This document shows, in pieces, positions 33,668-42,157 of a stretch of 64,000 bases of DNA (its first letter is position 1; each line of letters opens with the position of its first letter). Source of the DNA: an uncultured Eubacteriales bacterium (GTDB taxonomy: Bacteria > Bacillota > Clostridia > Oscillospirales > Acutalibacteraceae); assembly GCA_934561055.1 (NCBI GenBank), contig CAKTFN010000001.1:248001-312000 (forward strand). Direction: 5' to 3'. The notes beneath the pieces are model-generated. The model saw only the letters and a program-made list of their open reading frames with translations. It was not told the origin of the DNA and did not search any database. The translations under genes and the position numbers were made by a program.

Positions 33668-33700
33668 TCAAGGAAAAGCAATATTCTTATTGGTTATCAT
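33668..33700 (-). CDS. 10-residue leader-peptide ORF before the OYE-type reductase
   Basis: In the 5' leader of the reductase gene, AAGGAG stands eight bases before ATG 33700, which opens MITNKNIAFP and stops at 33668-33670. The strong ribosome binding site suggests it is translated. It could be a leader peptide, or chance; no attenuator-like terminator follows. Confidence 0.3.
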   Translation of the reverse strand: MITNKNIAFP

Positions 33701-33732
33701 GTACATTTCTCCTTAAACGTCAATACAGTTTA

Positions 33733-33772
33733 TTGTCTGATTTAATATATAGTAGCATATTTAATCAGACAA
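33733..33772. promoter_or_regulatory. 40-bp palindromic operator over the reductase promoter
   Basis: TTGTCTGATTTAATAT and ATATTTAATCAGACAA are inverted repeats of 16 bp with one mismatch around an 8-bp centre. On the minus strand a promoter fits exactly inside: TTGTCT (33772-33767), 17 bases, TATATT (33749-33744). A repressor of TetR or MarR type is the likely ligand. Confidence 0.7.
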
Positions 33773-33786
33773 ATCAATAGAAAAGT

Positions 33787-33822
33787 AAAAACCGCAGACT
33801 TTAAAGGCCGGCGGTTTTTGGA
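33787..33822 (-). terminator. Terminator after the lipase-like gene
   Basis: Minus strand AAACCGC and GCGGTTT pair across a 15-base loop that may fold further, followed by TTACTTTT. Confidence 0.55.
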
Positions 33823-33827
33823 AAAAC

Positions 33828-35762
33828 TCAGTATTTGGTAACCGATTTCAAAAGCTCAACAATGTATTTTGCAAATGGAATAATTATGTTGTAGAGCATT
33901 TCAAAGAAAGTTCTGCTTCCCGTTTTGTCTAAAATATTCAAAGTATTTTTGTCAAGATGTTTTCCGAAATCAGAGGAAAGATCAGCCGAAACATACGGAT
34001 TTTCACCGTCATATTCCACTGTGTCACCGTTCATAACCGTAAAATTGAAAAGTCTTTCTCCCATCGGAGTTGCACTTTTGAGGAGGACATAATCAACAAC
34101 AAGGTCAAAATTCACACGGGAAACTTCCGGAATCTTTCCGCTGAATTTCACTTGCATACTCTCGCCCGGAGCAAGGACTTTTGAAAAATCCCGGTTCGCA
34201 AACTTGAGGTCAATTCCGCGTGCCGAAATTCCGGAAATCTTCATCTTGTATTTTTCGGAAAGATTTTTAATAATGATTGTTGTATCGTTTGAATTAACGT
34301 AGCCTTCCGTACTTTTGTTAAACTTCGCATGAACCGAATGTGATTTATTTGTTGTTGCATGAAACTGAGGATATTCGGCAGAGGAATGAACGTCTTTGAT
34401 TTTATCGGTGAGAAGAAGTGTTTTGAGAAGTTCCGCCGTGTAAACATCCTTATAAATCATTCCGTGATAAAAATTTTCAACGAACCATGTGTTTTCCGGA
34501 AGATATGACGTTGAAGCGTCCACGGTCATTGAGGGCGAAACCTGATAAAATCCCGTGTCAACCTTTTGTGTATAACCGTCATTAAAACGTTTTCCGAAAG
34601 GTGCCGAGACAGCTCCGGTCGAAGAAGCAATCGTTATTATTCCGTCCGAACTTTCATTAAGTCCGGTGACAATTCTGTTGTCATATCCGGCAACAATCGA
34701 AACTGCCGTTCCGGCTTTCTGTGCTCGCTTAAAACCGTTTGAAAAGTCGGTCATAACACTGTAATGCATATAGTCGCTTTTTTCAATGAGCTTTGCGCTT
34801 TCGGTCGGATCAAGAAGCTTTGCTTTAAGTTCTTCATAATACTCTGTCGGACAAAAATCCCAAATGCTTCCCCAATATCCGATGATTTGGCGTGCATACG
34901 GAGTGATCGTGTTAAGAACCTCATCAAGAAAACCAAGTTCATGAGCACGAACGAGCCAATTGAAATCGGTTTCAAACATCATTCCGTGCTCGACAAAGCG
35001 GAATAATGTTTCTTCGTCAAATTCAATATTGTCGGCAAGAATATTATAAGCGAGTCCCGCTCCGCCGAGTGCGGGAACAGTCATAACTGCGTTTGCGACA
35101 TCGCCTTTTTCACCATAAAGAGTAAGATATGTTCCTGTGACCTGTCCTCCGTGAGAAACAGCAAAAATATTAACTTTGTCTTTTCCGGAATACTCTTTGA
35201 CCGATTGAATGAATTCGTCAAGCTGTTTTGCGCAGAATGGCGCACCCATTCTGAAATCGCAGTTGAAATTGTAAATATTCCCGTCGCCTATATATTCGGC
35301 ATATTCCCCCATAATTTCGGTTTCATGCTGATAAATAAGGTCACCGTCGTACTTCTTGAGCATTTCGGCTCTGTTGCTTTCCTCAGCTGTGACGCAGTAT
35401 CTCTGAAGCGGATAAACACTCGAACCGTCGGGGTTGCACGCCATATCATAATAAAGCTTTGCAAATTCTCTTCCGACTGTTCTTCCGAGTTTCTTTCCGT
35501 CTCCGGTTGCAAGTGAGCCGATGTCGATTCCGACCTCAACGATATTCTTGAAGAGAGCAGCAATAATTTCTTCAAAATCAACGCCCCAAACGTGAATTTT
35601 GTTCCCGTTTTCATCAATTCTGTATTGCCCCGAAGAACTGTAACCGGGAACAACAATTACCGGATAGCCGTTGTATTCTTCTTTGTCAAAGCCTGCCGCC
35701 GCAACGCAAACGGACGAAAAAAGCAGTGCAATGCAAAGAAGAACGGAAATAAGTTTTTTCAT
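33828..35762 (-). CDS. Secreted lipase-like alpha/beta hydrolase (LCAT-like)
   Basis: 644 residues with a signal peptide (KKLISVLLCIALLFSSVCVA, cleavage near AAA-G). The fold begins YPVIVVPGYSSSGQY (near 35-48) and the nucleophile elbow is FAVSHGGQVTGTYL (near 198), a variant of GxSxG with Ser before HGG, as in lecithin:cholesterol acyltransferase-type hydrolases. After about residue 460 the protein has a beta-rich module and ends in a hydrophobic helix (FFEMLYNIIIPFAKYIVELL) and a basic KSVTKY end, like the tail of the LRR protein at 8152. It is probably a secreted or membrane-tethered esterase; the substrate is unknown. Confidence 0.75.
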   Translation of the reverse strand: MKKLISVLLCIALLFSSVCVAAAGFDKEEYNGYPVIVVPGYSSSGQYRIDENGNKIHVWGVDFEEIIAALFKNIVEVGIDIGSLATGDGKKLGRTVGREFAKLYYDMACNPDGSSVYPLQRYCVTAEESNRAEMLKKYDGDLIYQHETEIMGEYAEYIGDGNIYNFNCDFRMGAPFCAKQLDEFIQSVKEYSGKDKVNIFAVSHGGQVTGTYLTLYGEKGDVANAVMTVPALGGAGLAYNILADNIEFDEETLFRFVEHGMMFETDFNWLVRAHELGFLDEVLNTITPYARQIIGYWGSIWDFCPTEYYEELKAKLLDPTESAKLIEKSDYMHYSVMTDFSNGFKRAQKAGTAVSIVAGYDNRIVTGLNESSDGIITIASSTGAVSAPFGKRFNDGYTQKVDTGFYQVSPSMTVDASTSYLPENTWFVENFYHGMIYKDVYTAELLKTLLLTDKIKDVHSSAEYPQFHATTNKSHSVHAKFNKSTEGYVNSNDTTIIIKNLSEKYKMKISGISARGIDLKFANRDFSKVLAPGESMQVKFSGKIPEVSRVNFDLVVDYVLLKSATPMGERLFNFTVMNGDTVEYDGENPYVSADLSSDFGKHLDKNTLNILDKTGSRTFFEMLYNIIIPFAKYIVELLKSVTKY

Positions 35763-35867
35763 AATTTTTCTCTCCTGTCATAGGTATAAACTTATGTAAT
35801 CAGACATTATATTTTATCACTTGAGACGTTTTTTTACAAGAGCGAATCACCGGCTCAAGATTAAAAA

Positions 35868-35910
35868 ATAATGCCGCTGTTTTGTAAAAAGCTGACAAAA
35901 CAACGGCATT
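35868..35910 (-). terminator. Terminator of the phosphoglucomutase/PxTG operon
   Basis: Minus strand ATGCCGTTGTTTTGT pairs with ACAAAACAGCGGCAT (one G-U/mismatch), followed by TATTTTTT. A long, strong stem. Confidence 0.85.
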
Positions 35911-35930
35911 TTTCTGATATCTGTTGATAA

Positions 35931-36170
35931 TTATTTTTCCTTTTTGATTTTCGGCAATATCAAGCACGCCGCAATTGCCAAAACCGCAGCGACAATGAGA
36001 GCAATCGGAACGATTGTGTCAAGATCGTTTTCGCCCGTTTTCGGAACGACCGCCGAAGTTGCAGCCGAGATGTCGGCCGCAAAAACCTGAATAAGAACGG
36101 CAACACCGCTGAGTATCATCAATCCGGCAAGAATCAGACAGATAATTTTTACCATTTTTTTTGGGAACAT
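35931..36170 (-). CDS. Small exported protein with PKTGE sorting-like motif
   Basis: 79 residues: a basic N-terminus and hydrophobic signal (IICLILAGLMILSGVAVLI, cleavage after FAA), a very short mature part, then VPKTGEND, a membrane segment (IVPIALIVAAVLAIAACLIL) and a PKIKKEK tail. This is the layout of a sortase substrate (xPxTG, helix, positive tail) with almost no payload, only about 15 residues between signal and motif. AAGGAAGGTG precedes the ATG. It lies 23 bases after the phosphoglucomutase stop. No sortase gene is in the window. Confidence 0.7.
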   Translation of the reverse strand: MFPKKMVKIICLILAGLMILSGVAVLIQVFAADISAATSAVVPKTGENDLDTIVPIALIVAAVLAIAACLILPKIKKEK

Positions 36171-36193
36171 AAATGTTCACCTTCCTTTTGATT

Positions 36194-37909
36194 TTATTTC
36201 AGATATTGTTTCATATCATCGGAAAGGGCGGCAAAAATCTTTTTCGCATCGTCTTTTGTTTTTCCTCTTGCGGTGAAATAAACCTTGATTTTCGGTTCCG
36301 TTCCGCTCGGACGGATAATCACACCGTTTGCTCCTTCAAGTCCATAGGCAAGAACGTTTGACTTCGGAAGTTCGATTTTTTCGGTTTTTCCGTTTTCTGT
36401 GTTGACCTTTTCGCTCTTTTTATAGTCCGAAGCTTCAAGAACTTTATATCCGGCAATTGAAGAAATGCTGTTGTTACGAAGATTTTCCATAATCGAAGCC
36501 ATTTTTTCCATTCCGGTTTCGCCCTTGAATTCAAAACTTTCAACGCGGTTGAGATAATAACCGTGTTCGGAATAAATTTCCTGCATTTTTTCGTAAAGAC
36601 TGATGCCTTTTTCTTTATAATATGCAGCCATTTCACAAATGAGCGTTGAAGCAACCACCGCGTCCTTGTCTCTTGCGTGGATTCCGGAAAGGTAGCCGTA
36701 ACTTTCCTCCATTCCGACAACAAAACGATCGGCTTCGCCTTTTGCTTCGAGTTCGGTGATATATTCGCCGATGTACTTGAAACCGGTAAGAAGTTTTTTA
36801 ACCGATGCGCCGTACTTTTTGCAGACAACGTCAACAAGGTCTGTGGTAACAAACGACTTGACCACAACCGCATTTTCCGGCAAAATGCCGAGTTCTTTTC
36901 TTCTTGAAAGAAGGTATTCGGCAAGAAGTACACCAACTTCGTTGCCGCTCATAAGCTTGTATTCACCGCCGTCGAGAACAGCAATTCCGACTCTGTCGCA
37001 GTCCGGGTCGGTAGCCAAAAGAAGGTCTGCCTTTTCGTGCTCGGTCATTTTTATTGCACATTCAAAAACCTGTTTTATTTCCGGGTTAGGATAAGGACAG
37101 GTCGGAAAGTTTCCGTCGGGAAGCTCCTGCTCCTTAACAACGCCGACATCTTTGATTCCGATTCTTTTAAGCATTGCGCGAACGTGTTTGTTGCCCGTTC
37201 CGTTGAGCGGCGTATAAATAACCTTGAGATTGGTTTTTGCTGTGATGTCTTTTGAAAGGCAGCATTTTTCAACGCAGTCATAAAACTTTTGCACAATGTC
37301 ATCGCCGATATATTCAACAAGACCCTTTTCAACTGCTTCGTCAAAATCCATTGTCTTTACGCCGGAGAAGATATCGGTTTTTTGAATGAACTCATAAGTT
37401 TTTGCCGCAGCTTCGTCGGTCATCTGATAGCCTTCGGGGTCATAGCACTTATAGCCGTTGTATTCGGCGGGGTTATGGCTGGCGGTGATGATTATTCCGC
37501 CTTTGCAGCGGAGTTCTCTTACTGCAAAGGAAAGCATCGGAGTCGGAACAAGTTCGGGATAGATGTATACCTTAACGCCGTTAGCCGCAAGTACACCTGC
37601 CGCACTTTTTGAAAAATCGGTCGATTTTATTCTTGAGTCATAAGCAATTGCAACCGCAGGAGATTTGTATTCACTGAGAAGGTACGACGCAAGTCCCTGC
37701 GTTGCCTGATTGACGGTATAGACGTTCATTCTGTTTGTTCCCGCGCCAATAACGCCGCGAAGTCCGGCGGTTCCGAATTCAAGATTTCTATAAAACCTGT
37801 CGTTGATTTCATCGGCTTTTCCGCCGATTTCGGAAAGTTCTTTTTGAAGATCCGGGTCGGCAACAGCCTTTTCGCACCAAAGCGAATAAAGAGCATTTAT
37901 ATCATTCAT
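36194..37909 (-). CDS. pgcA: Phosphoglucomutase/phosphomannomutase
   Basis: 571 residues. Signatures: LEFGTAGLRGVIGAGTNRMN (near 43-62), the phospho-Ser loop IIITASHNPAEYNGYKCY (near 138-155), the Mg2+ loop LLATDPDCDRVGIAVLD (near 300), the sugar loop GMEESYGYLSG (near 408) and RPSGTEPKIKVYF near the end. It interconverts glucose-1-P and glucose-6-P for cell-wall glycolipids and glycogen. GGAGG precedes the ATG. Confidence 0.94.
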   Translation of the reverse strand: MNDINALYSLWCEKAVADPDLQKELSEIGGKADEINDRFYRNLEFGTAGLRGVIGAGTNRMNVYTVNQATQGLASYLLSEYKSPAVAIAYDSRIKSTDFSKSAAGVLAANGVKVYIYPELVPTPMLSFAVRELRCKGGIIITASHNPAEYNGYKCYDPEGYQMTDEAAAKTYEFIQKTDIFSGVKTMDFDEAVEKGLVEYIGDDIVQKFYDCVEKCCLSKDITAKTNLKVIYTPLNGTGNKHVRAMLKRIGIKDVGVVKEQELPDGNFPTCPYPNPEIKQVFECAIKMTEHEKADLLLATDPDCDRVGIAVLDGGEYKLMSGNEVGVLLAEYLLSRRKELGILPENAVVVKSFVTTDLVDVVCKKYGASVKKLLTGFKYIGEYITELEAKGEADRFVVGMEESYGYLSGIHARDKDAVVASTLICEMAAYYKEKGISLYEKMQEIYSEHGYYLNRVESFEFKGETGMEKMASIMENLRNNSISSIAGYKVLEASDYKKSEKVNTENGKTEKIELPKSNVLAYGLEGANGVIIRPSGTEPKIKVYFTARGKTKDDAKKIFAALSDDMKQYLK

Positions 37910-37943
37910 AATTATACCTCCGTGTTATTTTCGTCTGTTATTT

Positions 37944-37973
37944 TAACACTTATTACAATATTCTGTCAATAGC
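37944..37973 (-). promoter_or_regulatory. Promoter of the phosphoglucomutase gene
   Basis: Minus strand TTGACA, 18 bases, TAAAAT, about 45 bases before the ATG. Confidence 0.6.
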
Positions 37974-37997
37974 CGTAAAAAATCAAAATCAGACGAA

Positions 37998-38031
37998 AAA
38001 CAAAAACGGGAGCCGAAAAACAGCTCCCATC
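37998..38031 (-). terminator. Terminator of the ylxM-ffh-rpsP-khpA operon
   Basis: Minus strand GGGAGC-TGTTTTTCG-GCTCCC followed by GTTTTTGTTTTT. Confidence 0.85.
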
Positions 38032-38035
38032 TTTA

Positions 38036-38269
38036 TCAGTCAATTTCAACCATGATCTTTTGATCATTTCTGTTGGCGGTTGCACGCATAACGGTTCGGA
38101 TAGCCTTTGCAATTCTGCCCTGCTTTCCGATGACTCTGCCCATATCGTCGGCAGCAACATGAAGGTGATAAACGATCACGCCTTCATCGTTGATATCGTC
38201 AACGTCAACAGTTACTTTTTCCGGTTCGTCAACGAGACCGGCCGCAATTGTAACGAGTAACTCTTTCAA
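38036..38269 (-). CDS. khpA: KhpA, KH-domain RNA-binding protein
   Basis: 77 residues. KH text MGRVIGKQGRIAKAIRTVMRA contains the GxxG loop. The start was set at TTG 38269, giving MKELLVTIAAGLVDEPEKV, the family's normal N-terminus. GGAGG lies eight bases upstream; a longer frame begins inside that site. KhpA, with KhpB, binds RNA and influences cell length and division in Firmicutes. It follows rpsP by 17 bases. The usual next genes rimM, trmD and rplS are absent, and the operon ends here. Confidence 0.9.
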   Translation of the reverse strand: MKELLVTIAAGLVDEPEKVTVDVDDINDEGVIVYHLHVAADDMGRVIGKQGRIAKAIRTVMRATANRNDQKIMVEID

Positions 38270-38286
38270 GGCGAGTACCTCCAAAC

Positions 38287-38532
38287 TTATTTAATGATGT
38301 CGCACTTTTTGAGAAGAGCCTTAACGGTATCGGTAGGCTGAGCACCGTTAGCAATCCACTTCTGAGCCTTCTCAGCGTCGATTTTGATTTCTCCCGGCTC
38401 TTTCATCGGGTTGTAATAACCGATTTCTTCAATAAAACGTCCGTCGCGGGGATATCTCGAATCCGCAACAACTACACGATAAAACGGTGCCTTCTTTGCA
38501 CCCATACGGCGAAGTCTGATTTTAACTGCCAT
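38287..38532 (-). CDS. rpsP: Ribosomal protein S16
   Basis: 81 residues, MAVKIRLRRMGAKKAPFYRV then VVADSRYPRDGRFIEEIGYY: full S16 sequence. ATG 38532 follows GGAGGTAACAAAA. It lies in the conserved ffh-rpsP-khpA order. Confidence 0.98.
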   Translation of the reverse strand: MAVKIRLRRMGAKKAPFYRVVVADSRYPRDGRFIEEIGYYNPMKEPGEIKIDAEKAQKWIANGAQPTDTVKALLKKCDIIK

Positions 38533-38627
38533 TTTTGTTACCTCCAAAAATATATGAAATAAAAATTTATTGAACACGCATTATGTTTGATTTTTTAAGG
38601 CGTGTTGTTTACTTTAAAAACGATGTT

Positions 38628-40001
38628 TTACATCGGGAAACCCGGTGTTCCGGGGCCGCCGAAGCCGTTCATGCCCGGCATATTCATCATCTTGCGGCGC
38701 ATTTTCTTGCTGCTCTTGCCGTTGAACTGCTTGAACATTTTTTGCATCTGTCGATACTGAGCAAGCAAGCGGTTAACGTCTTCAACCTGCATTCCGCAGC
38801 CTGCGGCGATTCTGCGCTTTCTTGACGGATTGATGATATCCGGCTTTTTTCTTTCCGCAGGAGTCATGGAAAGAATGATTGCCTGCATACGGTCAAACTG
38901 ACGTTCGTCAACTTCAACGTCGTCAACCTTTCGTCCGATTCCGGGAATCATCTTCAGAAGATCCTTGATTGAACCCATTTTTCTCATCTGCTGAAGCTGA
39001 TCAAGAAGGTCGTTAAGGTCGAATTTATTTTTGCGAAGCTTTTGTTCAAGCTCTCTTGCTTTCTTTTCGTCAAGCTCCTGTTCGGCTTTTTCAATGAGCG
39101 AAAGCATATCGCCCATTCCGAGGATTCTCGAAGCCATTCTGTCCGGGTGAAAAACGTCAAGATCGCCGAGCTTTTCGCCGGTACCGACAAATTTAATCGG
39201 CTTTCCGGTAACGGCTCTTGCGGAAAGTGCCGCACCGCCTCTTGTGTCACCGTCAAGCTTTGTAAGAATAAGACCGTCAATTCCGAGCGCATCGTTGAAC
39301 GAAGAAGCAACGTTAACGGCGTCCTGACCTGTCATAGAGTCAACAACAAGCAAAATTTCATGCGGTTTAACTTCGCTTTTGATGTTTTTAAGCTCGTTCA
39401 TCAGCTCCTCGTCAACGTGAAGCCGACCGGCTGTGTCAAGAAAAACATAGTCATATCCGTGATCTTTCGCAAGAGAAACAGCGTTTTTTGCAATTTCTAC
39501 GGGATTGATTTGTCCCATTTCAAAAACCGGAACACCGGCCTTTTCGCCGACGACTTGAAGCTGCTTGATTGCGGCCGGACGATAAACGTCGCAGGCAACA
39601 AGAAGAGGTCTGTGACCCTGATTTTTGAGCATAAGCGCAAGTTTTGCGCTGTGGGTGGTTTTACCCGAACCTTGAAGGCCGCACATCATGACGATTGTGG
39701 GCGGGTGGTTCGCGGTATTGAGACGGGCTTTTGTTCCGCCCATAAGGTTCGTCAATTCTTCGTTGACGATTTTGATAACCATCTGAGAAGGCGTAAGACT
39801 TTCCATAACCTTTGCGCCGATTGCGCGTTCGGTAACGTTTTTTGTAAAATCTCTTGCAACTTTATAGTTAACGTCGGCTTCAAGTAAAGCAAGACGAACT
39901 TCTCGCATGGCGTCTTTTACGTCGGCTTCGGTGAGCGAGCCTTTGCTTTTGAGTCGTTTGAAAGCGGCTTCAAGCCGTTCTGAAAGACCTTCAAATGCCA
40001 T
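38628..40001 (-). CDS. ffh: Signal recognition particle protein Ffh
   Basis: 457 residues: an N domain (1-~90), a GTPase G domain with GLQGSGKTTHSAKLALML (near 107), DTAGRLHVDEELMNE (near 188) and TKLDGDTRGGAALS (near 247), then the methionine-rich M domain ending in MRRKMMNMPGMNG. Ffh binds SRP RNA and signal sequences and targets membrane proteins. It follows ylxM by 18 bases. Confidence 0.98.
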   Translation of the reverse strand: MAFEGLSERLEAAFKRLKSKGSLTEADVKDAMREVRLALLEADVNYKVARDFTKNVTERAIGAKVMESLTPSQMVIKIVNEELTNLMGGTKARLNTANHPPTIVMMCGLQGSGKTTHSAKLALMLKNQGHRPLLVACDVYRPAAIKQLQVVGEKAGVPVFEMGQINPVEIAKNAVSLAKDHGYDYVFLDTAGRLHVDEELMNELKNIKSEVKPHEILLVVDSMTGQDAVNVASSFNDALGIDGLILTKLDGDTRGGAALSARAVTGKPIKFVGTGEKLGDLDVFHPDRMASRILGMGDMLSLIEKAEQELDEKKARELEQKLRKNKFDLNDLLDQLQQMRKMGSIKDLLKMIPGIGRKVDDVEVDERQFDRMQAIILSMTPAERKKPDIINPSRKRRIAAGCGMQVEDVNRLLAQYRQMQKMFKQFNGKSSKKMRRKMMNMPGMNGFGGPGTPGFPM

Positions 40002-40019
40002 TGTATCAGTCCTTTGCTG

Positions 40020-40382
40020 TTATTCGGAAATCATTTTTGTGATGACGCCGATCCGTGTCGTTGCGTCGTTAATTTCGCGTGAAAGAATGGTTTTCATGTT
40101 AACTTCGTTGATAATTTCAATCATTTTATTGATTTCGTCAAGACCGTCACGAAGTTCATCAAAGCGTTTTTTGAGTCCGAGTTTTTCTTCAAAAAAGAAG
40201 AGCTGGCTTTCCGCTCTTTTAATAGCGTCCCTGACGCCCTGGCGGGTAATTCCTTCGTTTTGAGCAATTTCGGAAAGTGAAAGATCATCTTCATAATAAT
40301 AAACAATGAAATCACGCTGCTTGTCTGTAAGCATTTCTCCGTAAATGTCAAAAAGGAGCGTTACGTCAAGATTTTTTGCCAT
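40020..40382 (-). CDS. ylxM: YlxM-family DNA-binding protein
   Basis: 120 residues with a sigma-like helix-turn-helix: DLSLSEIAQNEGITRQGVRD (near 49-68). YlxM is encoded before ffh in many Firmicutes and modulates SRP GTPase function or its expression. Location, size and motif agree with the family. Confidence 0.92.
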   Translation of the reverse strand: MAKNLDVTLLFDIYGEMLTDKQRDFIVYYYEDDLSLSEIAQNEGITRQGVRDAIKRAESQLFFFEEKLGLKKRFDELRDGLDEINKMIEIINEVNMKTILSREINDATTRIGVITKMISE

Positions 40383-40505
40383 TCAAACTTCCCTCCCACA
40401 GAGAGTGTAAAGACGTTTTGCTTTACAGCTCTGCTATTATACTAAACCCGAAACGATTTGTCAAGCACTATTTTTTACTTTCTTTATGATTTTTCTAAAA
40501 ATTTG

Positions 40506-40534
40506 TTGACAGACTCCGAATCGTGTGATATTGT
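40506..40534 (+). promoter_or_regulatory. Promoter of the folT riboswitch transcript
   Basis: TTGACA (40506-40511), 17 bases, TATTGT (40529-40534). The riboswitch begins about 45 bases later. Confidence 0.7.
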
Positions 40535-40580
40535 ATCTTTCACAAGCCTTGCGGCAGCTTAAATCGTCGCAAAAAATAAT

Positions 40581-40683
40581 AACAGAGTAGACCGTTTTGC
40601 GTTTCAGTGTTCCGGAAACGGGGAGTTGTTCCGGAAACGAAATGGTTCATCCTGCGGTGAAACGGTCGCATCCCGCTGTTGTC
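40581..40683 (+). ncRNA. THF (tetrahydrofolate) riboswitch
   Basis: The conserved flanks of the THF riboswitch are present in order: CAGAGTAGA at 40583, TTGCGTT, then GCGGTGAAACGGTCGCATCCCGCTG (40654 onward), the 3' core that binds THF. The middle arm TTCCGGAAAC-GGGGAGTT-GTTCCGGAAAC differs in sequence, as is usual for that variable stem. It lies directly before folT, whose product imports folate, so folate sufficiency should turn the gene off. AAGGAGG and the folT start follow 100 bases later. Confidence 0.88.
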
Positions 40684-40785
40684 ATAATCGAACGAAAGCC
40701 GTGAGCATTGTTTCCGCCCGGATAATTTTTTGCGGTTCAGACTTCCTTTATTTCTTCAGCGAGAGGAAAAAAGGAGGTTTTTTTC

Positions 40786-41307
40786 TTGAAAAAAAGAAGT
40801 ATCAACGCCCTTGAAGCTCTCGTGTGTCTCGCAGTGCTTACGGCATTGCAGGTTGTCTTATCGAGATTTCTGTCAATTCAAATGTGGAACATGAAGTTCG
40901 GATTTTCTTTCATTCCGGTCATGCTCGCCGCAAATCTTTACGGACCGATAGGTGCCGCTGTTGTCTACGGTGCCGGAGATCTTATCGGAGCATTGCTCTT
41001 CCCTACCGGAACATATTTTCCCGGTTTCACGCTCACTGCGGTCATTACGGGAATAATCTGGGGGTTCCTTCTGAAAGGAAAGATAAAGCCGCTTAAAGCA
41101 ATTATCTCGGTTGTTATTGCTCAGTCGTGCTGTTCTTTTCTTCTCAATTCCTATTGGATTTCCTATATTTCGGGTTCACCGTACGTTTCGCAGCTCGCCG
41201 TAAGGTGGCCTCAAAGTCTCGGTTACGCAGTTGTTCACCTCATCTTTATTTTTGCGCTGCTTGAAAGATTGGGAAAGCTCATCAAAAAAATCATGAAACA
41301 AAATTGA
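40786..41307 (+). CDS. folT: FolT, folate ECF transporter S component
   Basis: 173 residues with five to six membrane segments, typical of ECF S components: LTALQVVLSRFLSIQMWNMK, FSFIPVMLAANLYGPIGAAV (near 42-62) and GDLIGALLFPTGTYFPGFTL (near 65-85). It captures folate and works with a shared EcfA/A'/T energy module not in the window. The TTG start follows AAGGAGG. The THF riboswitch upstream fixes the substrate as a folate with good confidence. Confidence 0.93.
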   Translation: MKKRSINALEALVCLAVLTALQVVLSRFLSIQMWNMKFGFSFIPVMLAANLYGPIGAAVVYGAGDLIGALLFPTGTYFPGFTLTAVITGIIWGFLLKGKIKPLKAIISVVIAQSCCSFLLNSYWISYISGSPYVSQLAVRWPQSLGYAVVHLIFIFALLERLGKLIKKIMKQN

Positions 41308-41340
41308 CTTTGCCGCCGTTTTAGTGTAAAATACTGATTC

Positions 41341-41680
41341 GTGAGTAAGTTGGGCAGTCGCGGAACGAAAGTTCTGAGGAAAGTCCGAGCTTCAAACAGC
41401 AGGATAACGGCTAACGGCCGCCGAGGGTGACCTTAGGGAAAGTGCAACAGAAATAAACCGCCGGTTTTTCCGGTAAGGATGGAAAGGCGAGGTAAGAGCT
41501 CACCGGCGTGCAGGAGACTGCACGGCCATGTAAACCCTATCCGAAGCAACACCGACCGAATGCTTTTTTGCGCGTCAGCTGGGCGTATATTCAACGGGTG
41601 GCTTGAGCGTACAGGCAACTGTGCGTCGAGAAAGATGATTGCCTTAAAAGACAGAACTCGGCTTACAGATTTACTCATTA
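41341..41680 (+). ncRNA. rnpB: RNase P RNA, class A
   Basis: Conserved rnpB landmarks are present in order: GAGGAAAGTCCGAGC near 41378, ACGGCTAACGGC, AGGGTGA, AGTGCAACAGAAATAAACCGC near 41442, GGTAAGAGCTCACCGGCG near 41493, and the 3' core AGAACTCGGCTTACA near 41653. The 5' GTGAGTAA pairs with the 3' TTACTCAT to close helix P1. The RNA with RnpA matures tRNA 5' ends. Confidence 0.97.
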
Positions 41681-41681
41681 A

Positions 41682-41720
41682 ACACCGTCGACCGGTATTC
41701 GGCCGGCGGTGTTTTTTTAG
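41682..41720 (+). terminator. Terminator of rnpB
   Basis: ACACCGTCGACCG and CGGCCGGCGGTGT form a GC-rich stem followed by TTTTTTT. Confidence 0.85.
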
Positions 41721-41762
41721 CAAAAAGTAATCAAAAACATATGATAAACCGAGGTGATTTCA

Positions 41763-42116
41763 ATGTTTGAAAGCATTATTTACGCTTTTTCGCTTTGCTT
41801 CATTCTTTGCGGAATGATTTTTCTCGGTCTTCTTCTTTTTGACAGACTTATCACTCCGAAAGAAGCAGAGAATTACTGCTCGATTGTTCCGGGTTTTCAC
41901 GGAGACAAATTTCTCCCTTCGGCCGTTTATGCGGCATACATACGGTCAAATCTTTTCACGTTTTCAAAAAAGAATGAGGTTATTGTTCTTGACATGGGGC
42001 TTGATGACAGCGAAAAACGCGATTGTGAAAACATGCTCGGAGAATATGTAAAAATATTTTTTTGCACCGATAAAGAAATAGCTCAATTATTTGTTGAAAG
42101 GACAAAGAAAAAGTAG
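41763..42116 (+). CDS. Hypothetical protein with one N-terminal membrane anchor
   Basis: 117 residues, not recognised. One hydrophobic helix (IIYAFSLCFILCGMIFLGLL) is followed by a soluble domain with VIVLDMGLDDSEKRDCENML. ATG 41763 has GAGGTGATTT upstream and was preferred over an in-frame GTG nine bases earlier. It is 41 bases before recD2 on the same strand. Confidence 0.7.
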   Translation: MFESIIYAFSLCFILCGMIFLGLLLFDRLITPKEAENYCSIVPGFHGDKFLPSAVYAAYIRSNLFTFSKKNEVIVLDMGLDDSEKRDCENMLGEYVKIFFCTDKEIAQLFVERTKKK

Positions 42117-42157
42117 TATAATGATTTGTTGAAAAACAGCAAAGGAGGTTCAACGCC

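Noticed and set aside
38540..38605. AACACGC/GCGTGTT hairpin between ffh and rpsP as a terminator
   Set aside because: The stem is only 7 bp with a 20-base A-rich loop and the gene order is a classic operon; too weak to claim.
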